DNA of 55,394 nt from a virus. How positions within the stretch are numbered: the stretch's first letter is position 1; each line of letters starts with the position of its first letter. The translations under genes were made by a program, and so were the position numbers. Positions 42,942 through 50,322 of the stretch are shown here, one piece after another. Below the pieces are notes generated by a model. It was given only the letters and a program-made list of their open reading frames with translations, was not told the origin of the DNA and searched no databases. The stretch spans positions 1 through 55,394 of IMG/VR virus record IMGVR_UViG_3300048813_000197; one strand, written 5' to 3'.

Positions 42942-43284
42942 TTTTGACCTCCTCGATTTTCTCTTGCTCAACCGGATACGCGCTCTCCAACAACTTAGAC
43001 ATCGCCTCTTCGATAGCGCACGCCATCGCTAAAGCGCCGTTGTTGTAATCGGTATCTGGCCTATAGGATCGGTCAAGGTTTGGTTTGAAGGGTATTGGTT
43101 TTATTGGCTCCGCTATCCACTCGCCGGTATACCGCTCAGCAACAACCATTCCTTGCTTGCCGCTGTAAGGGTTAAAACAGATTTTCACTCGGGAAAATCT
43201 CTTGTTGAGATCGAAGTACCCCTCAACCGCACGTTTTGGTTTTATCGCTTGACTCGTCTTTCGCAGAATCGATTCAAAACTCAT
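42925..43284 (-). CDS. Packaging-region protein sharing MSFE(A/S)ILRK with TerS (119 aa)
   Basis: ATG at 43284 overlaps the TerS stop with AGGAGGAA before it. Starts MSFESILRKTSQ, matching MSFEAILRKKRE inside the TerS C-terminus. Basic middle (PKRAVEGYFDLNKRFSRVKI) and helical C-terminus that overlaps the TerL start by 17 nt. A duplicated peptide suggests the two proteins bind the same partner. Function unknown. Confidence 0.65.
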   Translation of the reverse strand: MSFESILRKTSQAIKPKRAVEGYFDLNKRFSRVKICFNPYSGKQGMVVAERYTGEWIAEPIKPIPFKPNLDRSYRPDTDYNNGALAMACAIEEAMSKLLESAYPVEQEKIEEVKNESTS

Positions 43285-43952
43285 TCGCCTTCCTCCTCGT
43301 CTTCGTTGTCGTCATCATCGCCCGATCCACCGAAGTCCTTAAACTCATCCGCAATCGACTCTTCATGCGTCAACTCGGCTTCGATCAACTGCGCTTCCTG
43401 TGAATTAATGAGACCCTTCTCCTCGCGCTTCTTCCGGAGAATAGCCTCGAAGCTCATTCCGCCGCCGTTGCCGCCGCCGGGCGAACCGAAATTGTTTTGT
43501 TGGTTGTTTTGAATGAGCGGACCTTTGGGATGAATGGTTTCGATTGCCGAGCGGATCTCGGTCGCGGTCTTCAACTGCATCGCCATATCCGGCTTCGAGG
43601 TAATCTTGCCGGTTTCTCTATCGATGTGAACGACCTTTGTTGCCTTCATGCCGCGCTGGTAAACAAGCGCTACATCATCCAACTGATCTGTGATTATTTC
43701 AATAAACTTGGTGTCGAGAAATGCGGATGAGTTGCGAAATTTCCACTCTTTAACGTACTCGAGTGAGGCTTGTACGATAGGCACGCTGGTATTTTCTCGT
43801 TTTGCGATCTGCTCCTCAGTAAGACCTAAACTGTCGTGCATGTACCAACGGCGCAGGTCGGTGTCCCCTGGACTCGGCATAGCCTTCCGTGGAGCTTTTA
43901 AGCGGTTAATGATGGATAGGGATGTTTCCTTTTTTTTCCTAGCGACCGGCAT
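43281..43952 (-). CDS. terS: Terminase small subunit-like (223 aa)
   Basis: GAGG before ATG. N-terminal helix-turn-helix (LTEEQIAKRENTSVPIVQASLEYVKEW), central helical oligomer part, Gly/Asn-rich linker (QNNQQNNFGSPGGGNGGG) and an acidic C-terminus. Placed directly before TerL. The HTH would bind the packaging site. Size and order match small terminases, but no exact family can be named. Confidence 0.72.
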   Translation of the reverse strand: MPVARKKKETSLSIINRLKAPRKAMPSPGDTDLRRWYMHDSLGLTEEQIAKRENTSVPIVQASLEYVKEWKFRNSSAFLDTKFIEIITDQLDDVALVYQRGMKATKVVHIDRETGKITSKPDMAMQLKTATEIRSAIETIHPKGPLIQNNQQNNFGSPGGGNGGGMSFEAILRKKREEKGLINSQEAQLIEAELTHEESIADEFKDFGGSGDDDDNEDEEEGE

Positions 43953-43954
43953 AG

Positions 43955-44584
43955 TTAGACCTCGGCTGGCGATTCGGTGAATTGTGAGGCTTGCTCGACC
44001 ATATCGGCTTCCTGATCCATGCGCGCTGTCGGACTCACAGAGTATGCGGAAGGCGGCCCGGCGAACTGACTATCTTCGGGCGCAAATGCTTCATCCGGAA
44101 GATCGGACGGCCCGGGATTTCCTGCGCTCAAAATCAACTCTTGGAAGACACTGATAGCTTTCTCCGCGCGAATCGAAACATTGGTCAGCCGCACAGCCAC
44201 AGTCTGCAAGGCGTCGGCATTGATCTTGGAGATAGCCACGCCAATGTCTGCTTTGAATTGGTCAAGGGTCGCTCGCAGTTCTTTGGTTTGCGTCTCGGTC
44301 GCCGCTTTCCAAGCGCCTTGCTGTCCTTCGAGCGAGGTCTTCACCTCGTTGCGGATTGCGCCGAAACTCGACTTCGCGGATTCGATGGATGTCCGACTCT
44401 CTGCCTGGTGGGATTGCAGGAGTTTTTGAGTCTCTGCGTAGACTGCCGCCGCTTGCTGCTGAGCTGCCGTGAGGTCTTTTCTCAGCCGCATGGCGAGCCA
44501 GATAAGCACGGCCAGACCCGCGAGGAGTGTGAAGAGAAATAAGGCTGCGAGGACGGAAATGGCCACAATCCCAATAAGACTCAT
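43955..44584 (-). CDS. Membrane-anchored coiled-coil protein (209 aa)
   Basis: One membrane helix (about 5-33) followed by a long helical region (40-145) with heptad pattern and an Asp/Pro/Ser-rich C-terminus. The ATG at 44584 has no clear Shine-Dalgarno. First gene of the late block, behind a minus-strand TTGCAA/TAAATT promoter. Could act in lysis, exclusion or signalling. No family recognised. Confidence 0.6.
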   Translation of the reverse strand: MSLIGIVAISVLAALFLFTLLAGLAVLIWLAMRLRKDLTAAQQQAAAVYAETQKLLQSHQAESRTSIESAKSSFGAIRNEVKTSLEGQQGAWKAATETQTKELRATLDQFKADIGVAISKINADALQTVAVRLTNVSIRAEKAISVFQELILSAGNPGPSDLPDEAFAPEDSQFAGPPSAYSVSPTARMDQEADMVEQASQFTESPAEV

Positions 44585-44758
44585 GGATTGAATTTACACT
44601 CACTGGTTTCGCTTGCAAAGAGATTTTTGGGATGGTAGTCTATTTTCGTCCTGCCTGCCGGGCTTGGACATCAGGTGCTTGGGGTCGCTCCCTGAGCCGA
44701 CAAAGTGGTGGGGAGGGGGTCTCGACTCTTCCCCGCCAGCCTCTTCGAGAGGGAGATA
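44585..44758. promoter_or_regulatory. Divergent promoters sharing one GCTTGCAA palindrome
   Basis: TTGCAA at 44613-44618 works both ways: plus TTGCAA-N17-TAGTCT (TAGTCT 44636-44641), minus TTGCAA-N16-TAAATT toward the late block. A CCTCT-TCG-AGAGG hairpin (44740-44752) ends at the Shine-Dalgarno of the plus-strand HNH gene. No other gene is seen in the 174 nt. Confidence 0.5.
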
Positions 44759-45319
44759 ATGGCTCTATCAAAGTCTTTGCGTTTTGAAGTTTTCGCCCGA
44801 GATTCTTTCACTTGCCAATACTGCGGTCGCCGCCCGCCAGAGGTTGTGTTGGAGTGCGACCATATCCACCCACAGTCGAAGGGGGGATGTGACGACCCAA
44901 TAAATCTCATCACATCTTGCTCTGATTGCAATCGCGGCAAACGAGACAGAATTATTTCTGAAATCGCTCCACGTCCCGATGCTGATCTAATGTATCTGCA
45001 TGTCCAACAAGAAATCGCTGAAGCAGAGCGATATTTAGCAGCAAAGAAAAGGCGAGATAAAGCGCAAGCTAAACTCCGCAAAGCCCTGATTGAATTATGG
45101 AATCAACAACTCGATTCCGCCCCTCCGTTTATTCCTATTTGGGATTCATGGATTACAAAATACGGCTGCGAAGAAGTTGAGATAGCCATCAATAAAACCG
45201 GCGCTAGGGCACGATTTGGGGATCTGAAAGTTAGCGGAGAATCAAGTAAACAAGAGCGATATGGGCGATATGTAAGCGCGATTTTGCGCGACCGCTGGGA
45301 GGCGAAGGATAAAAAATGA
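44759..45319 (+). CDS. Classical HNH endonuclease (186 aa)
   Basis: ATG at 44759 behind GGGAG. N-terminal CQYCGRRPPEVVLECDHIHPQSKGG...CSDCNRGK: the CxxC-DH-CxxC McrA-type HNH with catalytic DHI and zinc cysteines. Remaining part helical. Unlike the six HNH/AP2 genes it has no AP2 unit and lies on the same strand as the methyltransferase, its operon mate. The stop overlaps the start of the DUF1376 gene. May be a homing nuclease or an accessory nuclease of packaging or replication. Confidence 0.88.
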   Translation: MALSKSLRFEVFARDSFTCQYCGRRPPEVVLECDHIHPQSKGGCDDPINLITSCSDCNRGKRDRIISEIAPRPDADLMYLHVQQEIAEAERYLAAKKRRDKAQAKLRKALIELWNQQLDSAPPFIPIWDSWITKYGCEEVEIAINKTGARARFGDLKVSGESSKQERYGRYVSAILRDRWEAKDKK

Positions 45320-45690
45320 AATCCTCTCCAGCTTTCCAATTTTACGCCGCCGAATATCTTGCCGACGAGAATGTTGCCCTGATGTCCCTCGAAGAAGAGG
45401 GAGCTTACATCCGCGCCATCGCCTATTGTTGGCGAGAAGGTAGTATCCCCGCTAACGAAACCAAACTTCAACGACTCCTGAAAAATGCTTCAACCACCGT
45501 TATAAGGGTGGTTACAAATTGCTTCAACCAACATCCAACCGACTCAGAAAGACTGGTCCATCCGCGACTTGAGCAAGAGCGCGAGAAGCAGCGTCTCTGG
45601 AAGGAAAAATCATCGCAAGGTGGGAAGAAATCGGCTGATGTGAAGAAAACAAACAAGATACATGATATTGGAGAATTTAAGGGTGGTTGA
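45316..45690 (+). CDS. DUF1376-domain protein (124 aa), short
   Basis: AFQFYAAEYLADENVALMSLEEEGAYIRAIAYCWREGSIPANE matches the DUF1376 (YdaU) replication-linked N-domain. Typical members add a second wing or primase-binding domain and are longer, so this one seems cut short. The ACCACCGTTrTAAGGGTGGT dyad occurs in the middle and again across the stop codon. It overlaps the HNH gene by 4 nt. It may start phage replication, but a replication partner is not visible nearby. Confidence 0.82.
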   Translation: MKSSPAFQFYAAEYLADENVALMSLEEEGAYIRAIAYCWREGSIPANETKLQRLLKNASTTVIRVVTNCFNQHPTDSERLVHPRLEQEREKQRLWKEKSSQGGKKSADVKKTNKIHDIGEFKGG

Positions 45691-45710
45691 ACCACCGTTG
45701 TAAGGGTGGT
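45492..45710 (+). repeat. Repeated dyads in and after DUF1376 gene
   Basis: AACCACC-GTTATAAG-GGTGGTT at 45492-45513. GGTGGTT-G-AACCACC (45682-45696) overlaps ACCACC-GTTGTAAG-GGTGGT (45691-45710). The stop codon of the DUF1376 gene lies in the centre of the middle dyad. Could be attenuator-like alternate stems, an operator array or a small mobile footprint. Spacing to the methyltransferase is about 120 nt. Confidence 0.5.
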
Positions 45711-45832
45711 AGTACACTTCTTCTTCAATCTTCATATTGCGTTTGTCTGGCTTTCGTGCCTCTTATCAGCAGTATTCTTCTAACCCACTATTGGTGGCAA
45801 AACATCGATTTTTAGGCCTGAAAGGAAAGTGA

Positions 45833-47104
45833 ATGACGCCTTACTTTGAAGACGGTCCAGTGATGGTTTACCAGGGTCACGTGCTTGACGTGCTGCGGCA
45901 GATGCCGGATGAGAGTGTGAATTGCGTGGTGACCTCGCCGCCGTATTGGGGGTTGCGGGATTACGGAACCGCAGAATGGCAAGGTGGTTCTGAAGATTGC
46001 GATCACTTAAAGCCAGCGGCGCATGGCTACAACCCAATTAAAACATCCACTCTCGGTCCCAACCGCGACGGAATTTCTACCGACAACTCAGCGCACGCAA
46101 ACGAGGCTAAACGGCAGCAGTACACTTGTGCTTGCGGTAAATGCGGAGCGACCCGTATCGATCACCAGATCGGGCTGGAGAAAACTCCGCAGGAATATAT
46201 CGCGAAGATGGTCGAGGTGTTTCGCGAGGTGCGACGAGTGTTGACTGATGAAGGCGCGCTCTGGGTGAATATCGGCGATTCTTACGCTAGCGGTAAGGGA
46301 ACCTGCTACAACCCCGGCGGCGGCGAAACCTCACTTGGTAAAGACCGCAAAGATGAAGGGGTGCACCCGCTTGACCGTGGCAATAAGTCTACGCTCGCGG
46401 CTGTTGGTCTTAAACCTAAAGACTTGGTCGGGATACCGTGGATGCTGGCCTTTGCCCTGCGCGCCGATGGATGGTATTTGAGACAAGAGATAATTTGGGA
46501 AAAGCCAAATCCGATGCCCGAGAGCGTAACTGATCGCTGCACTAAAGCTCACGAGCAGATTTTCCTACTTACAAAAAACTCCCGATATTACTTCGACCAA
46601 GAGGCGATTCTCGAAGATGTTTCGCCAGGCACTCATGCGCGGCTATCACAAAATGTCGAAGCACAGATCGGTTCCGAGCGCGCCAATGGCGGCCAGAAGA
46701 CCAATGGAAATATGAAGGCGGTTGGACGAAAACTCGCCGAGGCCGGCAGTGGCACCAAAAACAACACAAGTTTCGATGCGGCAATGGCGGTAATGCCAGA
46801 CAAGCGCAATAAGCGCAGCGTCTGGACTGTGGCGACTGAAGCATTTTCTGAGGCCCACTTCGCCACGTTTCCGCAAGAGTTGATCAAACCCTGTATCCTC
46901 GCCGGATGCCCAGCGGGCGGAGTCGTCCTCGATCCTTTCGCCGGCTCGTTGACCACGATGCAGGTCGCGTCAAAGCTCAACTGCAAATCGATCGGCATCG
47001 AACTAAATTCTGACTACATCGACATCGGAATTCGCTGCCGTCTCAAACAATCCGTACTAGACTTTACCCAGGAGGAAACATGCCCACCAACCCACAATTC
47101 CTGA
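45833..47104 (+). CDS. DNA methyltransferase, beta-class (423 aa)
   Basis: TSPPYWGLRDYG at 34-45 is the catalytic motif IV near the N-terminus, and DPFAGSLTT (367-375) is motif I near the C-terminus: beta-class order for N6-adenine or N4-cytosine methylation. Motif I has L where G is usual (GSGTT), which may lower activity. A CACGKCGATR cysteine pair lies near residue 100. GGAAAG before the ATG. Overlaps the next gene by 25 nt. Protects phage DNA against restriction or regulates expression; no matching nuclease is seen. Confidence 0.85.
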   Translation: MTPYFEDGPVMVYQGHVLDVLRQMPDESVNCVVTSPPYWGLRDYGTAEWQGGSEDCDHLKPAAHGYNPIKTSTLGPNRDGISTDNSAHANEAKRQQYTCACGKCGATRIDHQIGLEKTPQEYIAKMVEVFREVRRVLTDEGALWVNIGDSYASGKGTCYNPGGGETSLGKDRKDEGVHPLDRGNKSTLAAVGLKPKDLVGIPWMLAFALRADGWYLRQEIIWEKPNPMPESVTDRCTKAHEQIFLLTKNSRYYFDQEAILEDVSPGTHARLSQNVEAQIGSERANGGQKTNGNMKAVGRKLAEAGSGTKNNTSFDAAMAVMPDKRNKRSVWTVATEAFSEAHFATFPQELIKPCILAGCPAGGVVLDPFAGSLTTMQVASKLNCKSIGIELNSDYIDIGIRCRLKQSVLDFTQEETCPPTHNS

Positions 47105-47706
47105 TCGCCGCCCGCACGATGATCGACCAACTGCTTGCCAGAGGTCAGCGCCCGCTGGTGTTCCTGATGAATCCGACAACCGCAGGAGTCATCGCCGCGG
47201 ATATGGCTGAGTTCCACTTCAACCAGAAGTCCGCCTTCGCTCGCTTCTGGCATCTGGTGCGGCATGGGAAGACTGTGCCGAAACTGGAGACACTGCACGG
47301 CGTCCCGGTGCAGGAGATGGCCTCTTTGCCGGATGGAGCGATGCATCTGCAGTGCGTGGCGAATATCTCACCGCAGGCGATTGGAGAGGCGATGAAGGCC
47401 CAGGCTGCGCAGAACCAGCAGCGAGGTCAGGAGTTCTGGGAGAAGCAGCGTGTCGAGCCGCCGGCTGCCGCTGAGGGAGATGTAGCGCCGACTCTGAATG
47501 ACCTGGCGAGTGGGAGTGGGGATCGACCGAGTTGTAGCGATGTGTTGATGAAAGCGATGGAGCGCGCGGACGAGTTGTCTGGCGTGGTGGTGATTCGTGT
47601 CTATCCAAACAACCGGCTGGATATGTCTCTCAATGTTGACCACTATGCCGCAACCGGGATTTTACAGAAGGCGATGATTTATCTCGCTCACGGTGATCAA
47701 GTATGA
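47080..47706 (+). CDS. Hypothetical protein (208 aa)
   Basis: AGGAGG before the ATG, 25 nt inside the methyltransferase end. Folded N-domain with QRPLVFLMNPTTAGVIAADM and HGVPVQEMASLPDG, Glu/Gln-rich linker (QAAQNQQRGQEFWEKQRVE) and a C-terminal alpha/beta unit with VVVIRVYPNNRLD. No catalytic motif recognised. It is co-expressed with the methyltransferase. Confidence 0.7.
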   Translation: MPTNPQFLIAARTMIDQLLARGQRPLVFLMNPTTAGVIAADMAEFHFNQKSAFARFWHLVRHGKTVPKLETLHGVPVQEMASLPDGAMHLQCVANISPQAIGEAMKAQAAQNQQRGQEFWEKQRVEPPAAAEGDVAPTLNDLASGSGDRPSCSDVLMKAMERADELSGVVVIRVYPNNRLDMSLNVDHYAATGILQKAMIYLAHGDQV

Positions 47707-47903
47707 GCTACCACGACCTCAGTGAATGCACTCTAACCGATGACGAGCGCAGAGCGGAGGCGACCCGTATCTGCATCATGATCGTTGATGTCAATGGAAA
47801 GACTCAGCGCGAAGTTGACTTCATCAGGCAGATTAGCCAGTCCGGCCCAGTGAGCGTCAAACAACTGTTCTGGCTACGCGATATAAAAGATCGGCTTCTA
47901 TGA
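47703..47903 (+). CDS. Hypothetical small protein (66 aa)
   Basis: Helical, acidic N-terminus and two helices (DDERRAEATRICIMI; EVDFIRQISQSGPVSVKQLFWLRDIK). The ATG overlaps the previous stop (ATGA). Its last 6 nt overlap the convergent XRE gene. No family recognised; maybe a small regulator. Confidence 0.6.
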   Translation: MSYHDLSECTLTDDERRAEATRICIMIVDVNGKTQREVDFIRQISQSGPVSVKQLFWLRDIKDRLL

Positions 47904-48134
47904 TTTCGCGACCAGGAACCAACAATCGCGGTGGACAAACTCTTTCCCCTTCGGTGCAAGGTAGGCGAGAACCTGATCGTTGCCGACATTCCGTTTGCCA
48001 AGATAGATGTCGCTCAGCATCTGAAACGAAATCCCAATCTCTTTGGCGAAGGCGATCTGACTTAGACCGCCTTGCCTACTCTTCAAAAGGTCGATGAGTT
48101 CGGTTGAGGTGTAGGGGGTTTCAGGTTTACCCAT
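47898..48134 (-). CDS. XRE-type HTH protein (78 aa)
   Basis: ATG at 48134 (MGKPETP). HTH: LLKSRQGGLSQIAFAKEIGISFQMLSDIYLGKRNVGNDQVLAYL, the Cro/C1 helix-turn-helix. The C-terminus KEFVHRDCWFLVAKS may be a dimer strand. It overlaps the previous gene by 8 nt. It is last in the early operon and may act as its regulator. Confidence 0.78.
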   Translation of the reverse strand: MGKPETPYTSTELIDLLKSRQGGLSQIAFAKEIGISFQMLSDIYLGKRNVGNDQVLAYLAPKGKEFVHRDCWFLVAKS

Positions 48135-48990
48135 CGTCTTCATCGTCCTTCGGAAGAGGAGTTTCAGCCATAGCGCTTTCGAGTACCGCAACCTGCTTCT
48201 TGATCACCTCTTGGAGACTCTCGGCTTCGCGTAAGTTATATTTGGCGGTGCCCAGCAATTTCTTCAATGGCGCATCTCCATCCAGGATGAGTTTGACGAT
48301 GGAGCCAACCTTGTCCGGCTTAGGCCAGCCGTACTGGATGTTGAGTCCCGACGCTTTTTCGAACAGCTCGATTTTCTCGTGAAGCTCCTTGTATTGATTT
48401 TCGTAGTAGTCAGCGTTCGTCCGCGATATGCCTTGCTTATATCCTTCATCTCTCGCCGCATTTAGGGCCACAGTGTCTATCTTCGACTGGCGATTTGCAA
48501 CCGCGTAGACCAGCGCCGTCAGCATTGTCATCGACATTGGTATCGGATCCAATTTTGGGCATGGAACTACGCACTTCAAACGGTTTTTCTGCGCGACATA
48601 CATGCCCCAGGTTGGAGGCAATTCCCCGGGCTTCACAATGTTTTTATTTGGGACGACCAACGCCCAATAGTTGCAGTAGCGCATGATCGACTCGGCTTTC
48701 TCTGGCTGCTTTAGTTCGTGAAGCCAGTCAGAGCGCGACACCTTCATTTCGAAACCCCAAACAGCCTTACCCCTTGAGCGATAGAGGCTGATGGCAATAG
48801 CGTCCGCAGTGCGGTTCCCGTCAAACCCTGTGGCATCTCTCACTTCTTCCAGGGTGATGTAGGCGGGGGGCGTGAACGTTCCTTGCAGGCGCAGGAATAA
48901 ATCGTGGGCCGCTAACTTGATTCCCGCTTCTAATTCTTCATCCGCGACCGCCTCGGGTCCAACTAACTCCTCATAGGTAGGTTCACTCAT
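48127..48990 (-). CDS. PD-(D/E)XK nuclease-like (MmcB-type) protein (287 aa)
   Basis: ATG at 48990 (MSEPTYEELVG). The N-terminal half has the MmcB-like pattern with D63 and E81-x-K83 (GFEMKVSRSDWL) and WALVVPN, a PD-(D/E)XK core. The C-terminal half is helical with a coiled-coil (about 175-260). This fold suits DNA repair or nicking. Activity not shown. It overlaps the DUF7694 gene by 4 nt. Confidence 0.7.
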   Translation of the reverse strand: MSEPTYEELVGPEAVADEELEAGIKLAAHDLFLRLQGTFTPPAYITLEEVRDATGFDGNRTADAIAISLYRSRGKAVWGFEMKVSRSDWLHELKQPEKAESIMRYCNYWALVVPNKNIVKPGELPPTWGMYVAQKNRLKCVVPCPKLDPIPMSMTMLTALVYAVANRQSKIDTVALNAARDEGYKQGISRTNADYYENQYKELHEKIELFEKASGLNIQYGWPKPDKVGSIVKLILDGDAPLKKLLGTAKYNLREAESLQEVIKKQVAVLESAMAETPLPKDDEDDG

Positions 48991-49400
48991 GCTGGCTTTC
49001 CCCACGCCGATGCGAGATGTAATCCGAAAGGAAGACTCCAGGTACTCGGTAGAATCCAGAGCACACGCAGGTTGGCCGCGCTTTTCCATTCGTGCTCAAT
49101 CGCGGGGTAGACTTCGACGGCGACGACTTCCGGACCAAACAAGTCATGCACGATCCGCTGTAGTTCCTCCCACGAAATACGCTCGATGTCACCGTGCCGG
49201 ATTGCGCCAATTTGCCATACGCCGCCGATAGGAGTCTCGCAGACGAAGGCCTGGACCTCGTAACGTTGATTTGCCCAGATGTGTTTGCAGTGCATGAGGT
49301 GCGGGAAGTCGCTCCGCATTTTGTCCGTCACTTCGGTTTGCCGCCAGACTCCCCATTCTCTAGCGAACGATTTAAGAATTGCTGTCTTTCTCGCTTTCAT
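48987..49400 (-). CDS. DUF7694-like protein (137 aa)
   Basis: WQTEVTD-type start (VWRQTEVTDKM), MHCKHIWANQRYEVQAF, ISWEELQRIVHDLFGPEVVAVEVYP and LRVLWILPSTWSLPFGL: the phage DUF7694 pattern. The ATG overlaps the HNH stop (TAATG), so nuclease and this gene are coupled. Biochemical role of the family is unknown. Confidence 0.75.
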   Translation of the reverse strand: MKARKTAILKSFAREWGVWRQTEVTDKMRSDFPHLMHCKHIWANQRYEVQAFVCETPIGGVWQIGAIRHGDIERISWEELQRIVHDLFGPEVVAVEVYPAIEHEWKSAANLRVLWILPSTWSLPFGLHLASAWGKPA

Positions 49401-50101
49401 TAGTTAAACCTCGCAAATTCTTTGTGGTATTTTGCCGCCGCCACGCAGTAAGCTGCATGTGCCAGTTCTGGAGTAGCAAACAAACCCAACGAAAACTTAT
49501 TTCCGTCAACCATGATTTGTGCTCTCCACTTTCCGGTTTGTGGATGAAAAGTTACGCCTTTATACCCAGACTTGTTATCTCGGTGTTTTCTTTTATTGCG
49601 CTGATTTTCTGCTTCAGATGCTACCCTCAATACATCCCGCCGATTATCGAGTGTATTTCCAAATTCATGATCAACGTCGATCCCATCTGGAGCATTGGTG
49701 ATGAGGCGATGCATTCTTATCCAAGTGTCAACCCCGTCAATACGAATTGATCGGGCGGCGTAATGATAGCCTCCCTCTTGGCGGATGGATGTCCACTTCC
49801 ACTGCATCAGCCACTCGTAATCAGATTCCCAAACAATCGTCCACTGGCCTTGGGTGAGTGGGATAAGCCGGCAGTAAACGCCGTCAATTTTAAATGGCTC
49901 AGCCTTATCGATGACTGGGAATATACGCCTGTGTCCATTTAGGAACCTCTTCGGCCTCCTTATCTGCCACCCATACTGTTCGCTATTTTGTTTTGCTATG
50001 CTTGTTTTTTGACCGCATTTGCAGTGACAAAAACCATAAGGAACGTCACACTGTGAGTCGCCGCAGATACAGAGTGGTAGACTGGTTTCAAGAGGGGTCA
50101 T
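49400..50101 (-). CDS. HNH/AP2 homing-endonuclease-like protein (233 aa)
   Basis: N-terminal CICGDSQC...GFCHCKCG knuckle like the 16.1-kb paralog, GHRR, PLTQGQW, MHRLITNAPDGIDVDHEFGNTLDNRRDVLR (LHR-type and DH intact), then AP2 with NKSGYKGVTFHPQTGKWRAQI, LGLFATPELAHAAY and EFARFN. It ends there and couples to the DUF7694 gene (TAATG). Only this member of the four leader-bearing copies lies on its operon's own strand. ATG at 50101 is preceded by AAGGA in the loop of ATCGC/GCGAT. Confidence 0.87.
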   Translation of the reverse strand: MTPLETSLPLCICGDSQCDVPYGFCHCKCGQKTSIAKQNSEQYGWQIRRPKRFLNGHRRIFPVIDKAEPFKIDGVYCRLIPLTQGQWTIVWESDYEWLMQWKWTSIRQEGGYHYAARSIRIDGVDTWIRMHRLITNAPDGIDVDHEFGNTLDNRRDVLRVASEAENQRNKRKHRDNKSGYKGVTFHPQTGKWRAQIMVDGNKFSLGLFATPELAHAAYCVAAAKYHKEFARFN

Positions 50102-50157
50102 GATCGCTCCTTGGGCGATTAGGCTTGCCGGTGCTATCAACACCTGACTCCTCAATT
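50102..50157 (-). promoter_or_regulatory. HNH leader: 5' hairpin and SD-in-loop hairpin (covaries with 16.1-kb copy)
   Basis: Minus strand: AGTAAAAT-type -10 (TAAAAT), GGTG-N7-CACC hairpin (50144-50130) and ATCGC-N7-GCGAT (50119-50103) with AAGGA in the loop, ATG at 50101. The first half is nearly the same as at 16033-16062. The second stem has different bases but pairs perfectly in both copies. Confidence 0.6.
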
Positions 50158-50322
50158 TTACTCCATATCGATTGGGTTTTGACCCAACAGTTCAAGTAGT
50201 TTGTTGACGCTGCGCTGCACGGTCGCCACTGACTCCTTGCGATATTCGGCAATGAGAGTTACAGACCAGCCAGACCTGTATAACTCGATGCGCTTGCGCT
50301 CGTCTTCATTCCATGCGCTCAT
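50158..50322 (-). CDS. GcrA-like/HTH small protein (54 aa)
   Basis: ATG at 50322 (MSAWNEDERKRIELYRSG). WSVTLIAEYRKESVATVQRSVNKLLELL is an HTH like the start of GcrA/SANT-type regulators. It lies directly before the HNH leader, in the early operon. A palindrome TTGGGT-CAAA-ACCCAA (50163-50178) lies in its last codons. Likely DNA-binding; target unknown. Confidence 0.6.
   Translation of the reverse strand: MSAWNEDERKRIELYRSGWSVTLIAEYRKESVATVQRSVNKLLELLGQNPIDME

Noticed and set aside
44705-45081. Minus-strand frame over the classical HNH gene
   Set aside because: Antisense shadow; the plus frame has the full CxxC-DH-CxxC motif.
50163-50178. TTGGGT-CAAA-ACCCAA palindrome as terminator of the GcrA-like gene
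   Set aside because: Lies inside the coding end and is not followed by a T-run on the minus strand; may be an operator but unsupported.
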